64,000 nt of DNA, taken from positions 1,761,001 to 1,825,000 of the forward strand of contig NZ_CP132507.1 in the NCBI RefSeq assembly GCF_032191775.1. The letters run 5' to 3'. The notes below the pieces were generated by a model. That model was not told the origin of the DNA. It was given only the letters and a program-made list of their open reading frames with translations, and ran no database searches. This stretch comes from Rhodoferax mekongensis (GTDB taxonomy: Bacteria > Pseudomonadota > Gammaproteobacteria > Burkholderiales > Burkholderiaceae_C). Numbering within the stretch: position 1 is the stretch's first letter; every line of letters starts with the position of its first letter. Of this stretch, positions 63,557 to 64,000 are shown piece after piece. The position numbers were made by a program, and so were the translations under genes.

Positions 63557-64000
63557 CCGACCCACTGGAAAAGGCCGTGGATGCTGATTGGCCCTTGGTT
63601 GAGCGAACGATTGCCGGCGATCAGCGGGCCTACGGCCTCTTGGTTCTCAAATACCAGCGACGGGTTCAGCGACTTATAGGCCGAATGGTCCGTGATGTGG
63701 ATCTGGTCGAAGACATCACCCAAGAGACTTTCATTCGGGCGTACCGGGCTTTGCACCAATTCCGGGGCGATGCGCAGTTTTATACCTGGCTGTATCGCAT
63801 TGCGGTAAACACCGCCAAAAAAGCACTTTTGGAATTGAAGCGGGACAGAACTGTTTCTGAGTCTTTTTTCGCTCGGGATGAGGAAGATGAAACTTCTGTG
63901 CGCCAGAGCGAACCAAGCAGTGACGAAACGCCTGAATCGGTGTTGGCTGCCAAAGAGATCGCTGGTGTTGTCAACAGCGCGATGGATGAACTGCCTGAAG
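63553..64000 (+). CDS. rpoE: RNA polymerase sigma-E factor (3' end outside window)
   Basis: 149 codons from ATG 63553, overlapping the previous stop. Region 2: LKYQRRVQRLIGRMVRDVDLVEDITQETFIRAYRALHQFRGDAQFYTWLYRIAVNTAKK, the AlgU/RpoE hallmark, followed by the start of region 4 (SAMDELPE). Envelope-stress sigma; rseA, rseB and mucD should follow beyond the edge. Distinct from the ECF sigma at 26.7 kb. Confidence 0.95.
   Translation, partial: MTDPLEKAVDADWPLVERTIAGDQRAYGLLVLKYQRRVQRLIGRMVRDVDLVEDITQETFIRAYRALHQFRGDAQFYTWLYRIAVNTAKKALLELKRDRTVSESFFARDEEDETSVRQSEPSSDETPESVLAAKEIAGVVNSAMDELPE

Overview
The window looks like a chromosomal segment of a Betaproteobacterium, order Burkholderiales, most likely a Comamonadaceae member close to Rhodoferax. 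The evidence is high GC, the gene order rpmF-plsX-fabH-fabD-fabG-acpP-fabF followed by rpoE, the rne/rluC divergent pair, the rluC-HAD-Rieske-sppA cluster, and argH next to an algZ/algR pair close to hemCDXY. I see no rRNA, tRNA, CRISPR array, transposase or prophage.

Layout. 1-5.3 kb: TRAP-type binding protein (runs off the left edge), PAS-GAF-PAS-GGDEF-EAL protein and an Aer-like chemoreceptor, all on minus, with an FNR-like box upstream. 5.5-16.2 kb: DNA polymerase IV, a Tat-exported sugar-binding protein, an FMN hydroxyacid dehydrogenase, a DUF3999 protein, PBP1C, an Old Yellow Enzyme, a LOG-like protein, DUF1304 and a TetR regulator. 16.3-23.3 kb: an AT-rich putative abortive-infection gene and a 2001-residue thioester alpha-2-macroglobulin. 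23.4-29.1 kb: an ECF sigma/anti-sigma pair flanked by two operons of exported proteins (DUF3034 beta-barrel-like protein, exported truncated haemoglobin, cupredoxin-like protein; ferritin-like protein, cytochrome c, DUF3455 lipoprotein), with matching ECF-type promoters. 29.2-37.7 kb: orphan histidine kinase, tag, DsbA-like protein, a frameshifted MBL-fold gene with its LysR neighbour, an XRE-cupin regulator, ltaE, argH. 37.7-48.4 kb: algZ/algR-like pair coupled to a periplasmic binding protein, ppc, hemC-hemD-hemX-hemY, and a degenerate GGDEF protein. 48.5-64 kb: rne, rluC, HAD phosphatase, Rieske protein, sppA, an RsmI-like methyltransferase, maf, yceD, rpmF, the fatty-acid synthesis operon, and rpoE running off the right edge.

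Two things stand out. First, a dispersed element of about 56 bp occurs about a dozen times, alignable without gaps. Its left half is a 17-nt hairpin (GCTAY-N7-RTAGC), followed by a TGCTTGCGCA-like block and then a second, terminator-like GC hairpin with a T tract. About half the copies lie inside genes and are translated: in the signal/anchor region and the C-terminus of PBP1C, in HemD, SppA, DinB, the alpha-2-macroglobulin, probably FabD, and one supplies the fabH stop codon. The three sense-strand in-gene copies share one reading frame. Second, the ECF sigma/anti-sigma locus with shared TTGAATCC-N16/17-CGTANT promoters points to a compact regulon for exported haem, iron and copper-type proteins. 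Functions are inferred from protein motifs and gene context; no database search was run.
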